A stretch of 64,000 nucleotides of DNA from Clostridia bacterium. Lineage in GTDB: Bacteria > Bacillota > Clostridia > Acetivibrionales > STF1-152. This document shows, piece by piece, positions 63,433 through 64,000 of this stretch. The notes beneath the pieces were generated by a model. It worked only from the letters and a program-made list of their open reading frames with translations. It did no database searches and was not told where the DNA came from. The DNA lies in NCBI GenBank assembly GCA_028280575.1, contig JANQLN010000021.1:1-64000 (forward strand), in the 5' to 3' direction. Each line of letters begins with the position of its first letter. Position 1 is the stretch's first letter. Made by a program: the position numbers and the translations under genes.

Positions 63433-64000
63433 TAGATACGCCAAATACAATATTCATGTTTATAAAGGTTATTTTAGCATTTTTTCTTCTATATGCAGTA
63501 ATTCCCTCCAAAATAATAAAATTTGACAGTGAAGCTGACGGACTTCTTGACAAGCTGTTTATCAGCTTTGTCCATACCAACTTTTTTATAATAATATTTG
63601 TGCATGCCCTATCTTTTCTAAAAATATATGAAACCTTTTCACTGCTGTTCCTGCTGATCGGAACCTATCTTTTTCTTACCAGGGTAAAGGGCAGGACTCT
63701 TGTCAAAAGGGCCGATACATTTTTGAAAAAAACCGTTATGAGAATACTTGATATGTCCGAAGGCAGAATAAGCCTAAAAAAACAGGTGTTTCAACTGGCA
63801 AAAGAAAAATATGCCCAGCTTGCACTCCGTTTTAAAAAAAGCATATCAAGGCTGTTCACCAATCCGTTTAAAGGCATATTAACCGCATTGCTTCTCGCTT
63901 TAGGAGCATACATAAGATTTCACCATTCCTTTACGCACCTTTACTTTGGTGCTTCGGATTGTTACACCCACCTTTTGTGGACAAAACATATAGGCAACAA
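63429..64000 (+). CDS. GT-C-like polytopic membrane protein 2 (partial, right edge)
   Basis: The ATG overlaps the previous stop (ATGA). The 190 visible residues begin MIDTPNTIFMFIKVILAFFL and contain two or three hydrophobic segments and a basic loop (KGRTLVKRADTFLKKTVMRI). LLLALGAYIRFHHSFTHLYF followed by GASDCYTHLLWTKHIGN aligns with the first GT-C-like protein (AYSAWLRFYDAML ... MSDAYVTLAWMKYI), including the conserved Asp and Trp, so the two are tandem paralogues. The gene continues beyond the window. Confidence 0.75.
   Translation, partial: MIDTPNTIFMFIKVILAFFLLYAVIPSKIIKFDSEADGLLDKLFISFVHTNFFIIIFVHALSFLKIYETFSLLFLLIGTYLFLTRVKGRTLVKRADTFLKKTVMRILDMSEGRISLKKQVFQLAKEKYAQLALRFKKSISRLFTNPFKGILTALLLALGAYIRFHHSFTHLYFGASDCYTHLLWTKHIGN

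Noticed and set aside
1..64000. CRISPR arrays, tRNA genes, rRNA genes, prophage or complete insertion sequences
   Set aside because: No regularly spaced direct repeats, no tRNA- or rRNA-like sequence, and no transposase, integrase or phage structural gene was recognised in the translations or gaps.

Overview
The window looks like the chromosome of a low-GC, Gram-positive, endospore-forming anaerobe of the class Clostridia. Direct signs are sigE, sigG, spoIIGA and a YlmC/YmxH-type protein in the usual clostridial neighbourhood; two small CotF-like coat genes; AGGAGG-type ribosome binding sites with frequent TTG and GTG starts; and clostridial gene orders such as recJ-apt-relA-dtd-MBL and alaS-HIT-rpsU. 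The genus cannot be fixed from the sequence alone; a cellulolytic Acetivibrio/Ruminiclostridium-like lineage is an inference.

Layout: 1-4.3 kb is a minus-strand sugar-acid operon (KDPG-type aldolase, 2-keto-3-deoxy-sugar kinase, 2-hydroxyacid dehydrogenase, LarA-like protein). 4.4-6.3 kb holds a VanW protein translationally coupled to a methyltransferase-like protein. 6.4-8.8 kb is accessory and partly decayed: a candidate structured RNA of about 205 nt with its own promoter and terminator, a small unknown gene, fragments of a hydrolase and an oxidoreductase, and a DUF433 antitoxin next to a frameshifted toxin. 8.8-10 kb has two related asparagine-rich small genes and nrdR; 10.2-11.4 kb has a GH-A-type glycosidase. 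11.8-19.3 kb is the sporulation/division block (ylmC, sigG, sigE, spoIIGA, ftsZ, sbp, ftsQ), interrupted by relics of an ABC exporter and a nucleotidyltransferase and ending in a murA that lacks its first third. 19.5-21.6 kb carries murT-gatD (lipid II amidation). 21.6-28.4 kb has a HAD phosphatase, two coat genes, ppk, a Ppx-like protein with an HD domain, and an MscS channel. 28.6-37.3 kb is an oligosaccharide uptake operon (LplB/LplC permeases, binding protein, YesM/YesN-type two-component system, GH26-like glycosidase). 37.4-50.4 kb is mainly housekeeping: nagZ-like, homocysteine methyltransferase, MBL hydrolase, dtd, relA/spoT, apt, recJ, a decayed yqeY, rpsU, a HIT protein and alaS. 50.7-54.8 kb has an AAA-ATPase/PD-(D/E)XK gene, an AlbA_2 remnant, an AI-2E-type transporter, a YtxH-like protein and a PRC-barrel protein. 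54.9-56.3 kb is a DUF1015 gene. From 56.3 kb to the right edge runs a plus-strand operon that looks like a reduced Pel-type exopolysaccharide system: a PelF-like GT4 enzyme with a TPR-like tail, two DivIVA-like coiled-coil proteins, a PelG-like membrane protein, and two tandem GT-C-like membrane proteins, the second cut by the window edge.

How they fit together: SpoIIGA activates pro-SigE, and SigE and SigG drive sporulation stages; FtsZ, FtsQ and Sbp serve division; MurT/GatD modify lipid II. The sugar-acid and oligosaccharide operons suggest growth on plant or microbial polysaccharides. The best candidates for undescribed biology are the RNA at 6417-6621 and the Pel-like operon with its embedded DivIVA-like proteins.
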